Part shown: positions 6,559-6,810 of the stretch, piece after piece
Position numbering within the stretch: the first letter of the stretch is position 1
Layout of the letters: the number at the start of each line of letters is the position of its first letter
Source of the DNA: Iamia sp964643485
GTDB taxonomy: Bacteria > Actinomycetota > Acidimicrobiia > Acidimicrobiales > Iamiaceae
Direction of reading: 5' to 3'
DNA: 6,810 nt
Assembly: GCA_964643485.1 (NCBI GenBank)
Contig: CAZXRA010000252.1
Coordinates: 1 to 6,810, forward strand
Translations under genes and position numbers: made by a program
The notes under the pieces: generated by a model
The model's input: the letters and a program-made list of their open reading frames with translations, nothing else
The model's database searches: none
What the model was told of the DNA's origin: nothing

Positions 6559-6562
6559 CCTC
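6559..6562 (-). promoter_or_regulatory. Shine-Dalgarno GAGG favouring the 6550 start of the exporter
   Basis: The minus strand reads TGAGG, 8 nt (CTGCCTCC), ATG CAG ATG. The site supports initiation at 6550. The alternative GTG at 6610 is directly abutted by GAG, with no usable spacing. Confidence 0.5.
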
Positions 6563-6699
6563 ACACCTCGACGGGCCGACGAAAACCTGCCCGTGCCGTG
6601 ACCGGGCCACCTCGGGACGAACCGCCTAGGGCGTGTCCTGTGAAACGAGCAAGCCCGGCCAGGCCATCGAGCCCCTCACCCTGCGACATCTAAGGTCGC

Positions 6700-6740
6700 C
6701 CGTAGGGTCCTCCGCCGGTCGGAGGGCCCTTCCGTAGGGT
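6700..6740. repeat. 11-bp hairpin bracketed by a 9-bp direct repeat
   Basis: CCGTAGGGT occurs at 6700-6708 and again at 6732-6740. Between and partly over the first copy is an inverted repeat, 6704-6714 pairing with 6720-6730 (11 bp including one G-U pair in plus-strand RNA) around the 5-nt loop CCGGT. It lies ~150 bp upstream of the exporter start. No real T-run follows on either strand (only TT on plus), so it is a poor intrinsic terminator for T-tract-dependent termination. It could be a T-less actinobacterial terminator of a gene beyond the window, a leader structure of the exporter or a repetitive extragenic element. I match it to no known RNA family. Confidence 0.5.
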
Positions 6741-6810
6741 GCGTTGTGCCCGGTCTGTCTGGCTCGACTCGGAACTGCGACCGGAGCGGACCGGTGGTCC
6801 GACTCCTTTC

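Noticed and set aside
6788..6800. Short inverted repeat GGACC-GGT-GGTCC near the window end
   Set aside because: A 5-bp stem with a 3-nt loop is expected by chance in GC-rich DNA, and there is no adjacent gene start to give it meaning.

Overview
This is a very GC-rich window. The real reading frames are recognisable by strong G/C preference at third codon positions (GCC, CTG/CTC, GAC, GTC, CGC), and stop codons are so rare that long shadow frames run across every gene. With an actinobacterial-type ABC exporter, a mycobacterial-style VapBC pair and an apparently leaderless promoter, this suggests a chromosomal region of a high-GC actinobacterium, possibly an Acidimicrobiia-like lineage. The lineage is inference; there is no rRNA or other marker gene.

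Layout. (1) Positions 1-155 hold nothing I can support. (2) 156-422, minus strand: an 88-residue acidic protein of unknown function with a good Shine-Dalgarno sequence. (3) 423-659: a divergent spacer with an 8-bp inverted repeat containing TTGACG and a perfect 12-bp palindrome. (4) 660-3314, plus: a large 884-residue protein that looks like a fusion of an alpha-helical-toroid/beta-sandwich carbohydrate-active region (heparinase II/III- or DUF2264-like, tentative) and a C-terminal GT-B glycosyltransferase. (5) 3328-4025, minus: a vapB-vapC toxin-antitoxin operon with a 4-base start/stop overlap, a strong -10 box placed for leaderless initiation and two copies of a GTAGCTAC palindrome as probable operators. 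(6) 4159-4626, plus: a PhnB-like VOC/glyoxalase-fold protein. (7) 4631-6550, minus: a half-size ABC exporter (transmembrane domain plus ATPase), convergent with the VOC gene with 4 bases between them. (8) 6551-6810: a 5' spacer upstream of the exporter containing an 11-bp hairpin bracketed by a 9-bp direct repeat. No tRNA, rRNA, CRISPR array, insertion sequence or integrase was seen.

The genes do not form one obvious pathway. Apart from the two-gene toxin-antitoxin operon, neighbours are divergent or convergent and are probably separate transcription units. The items most worth attention are the glycan-lyase-like/glycosyltransferase fusion, the compact vapBC control region and the hairpin/direct-repeat element upstream of the exporter.
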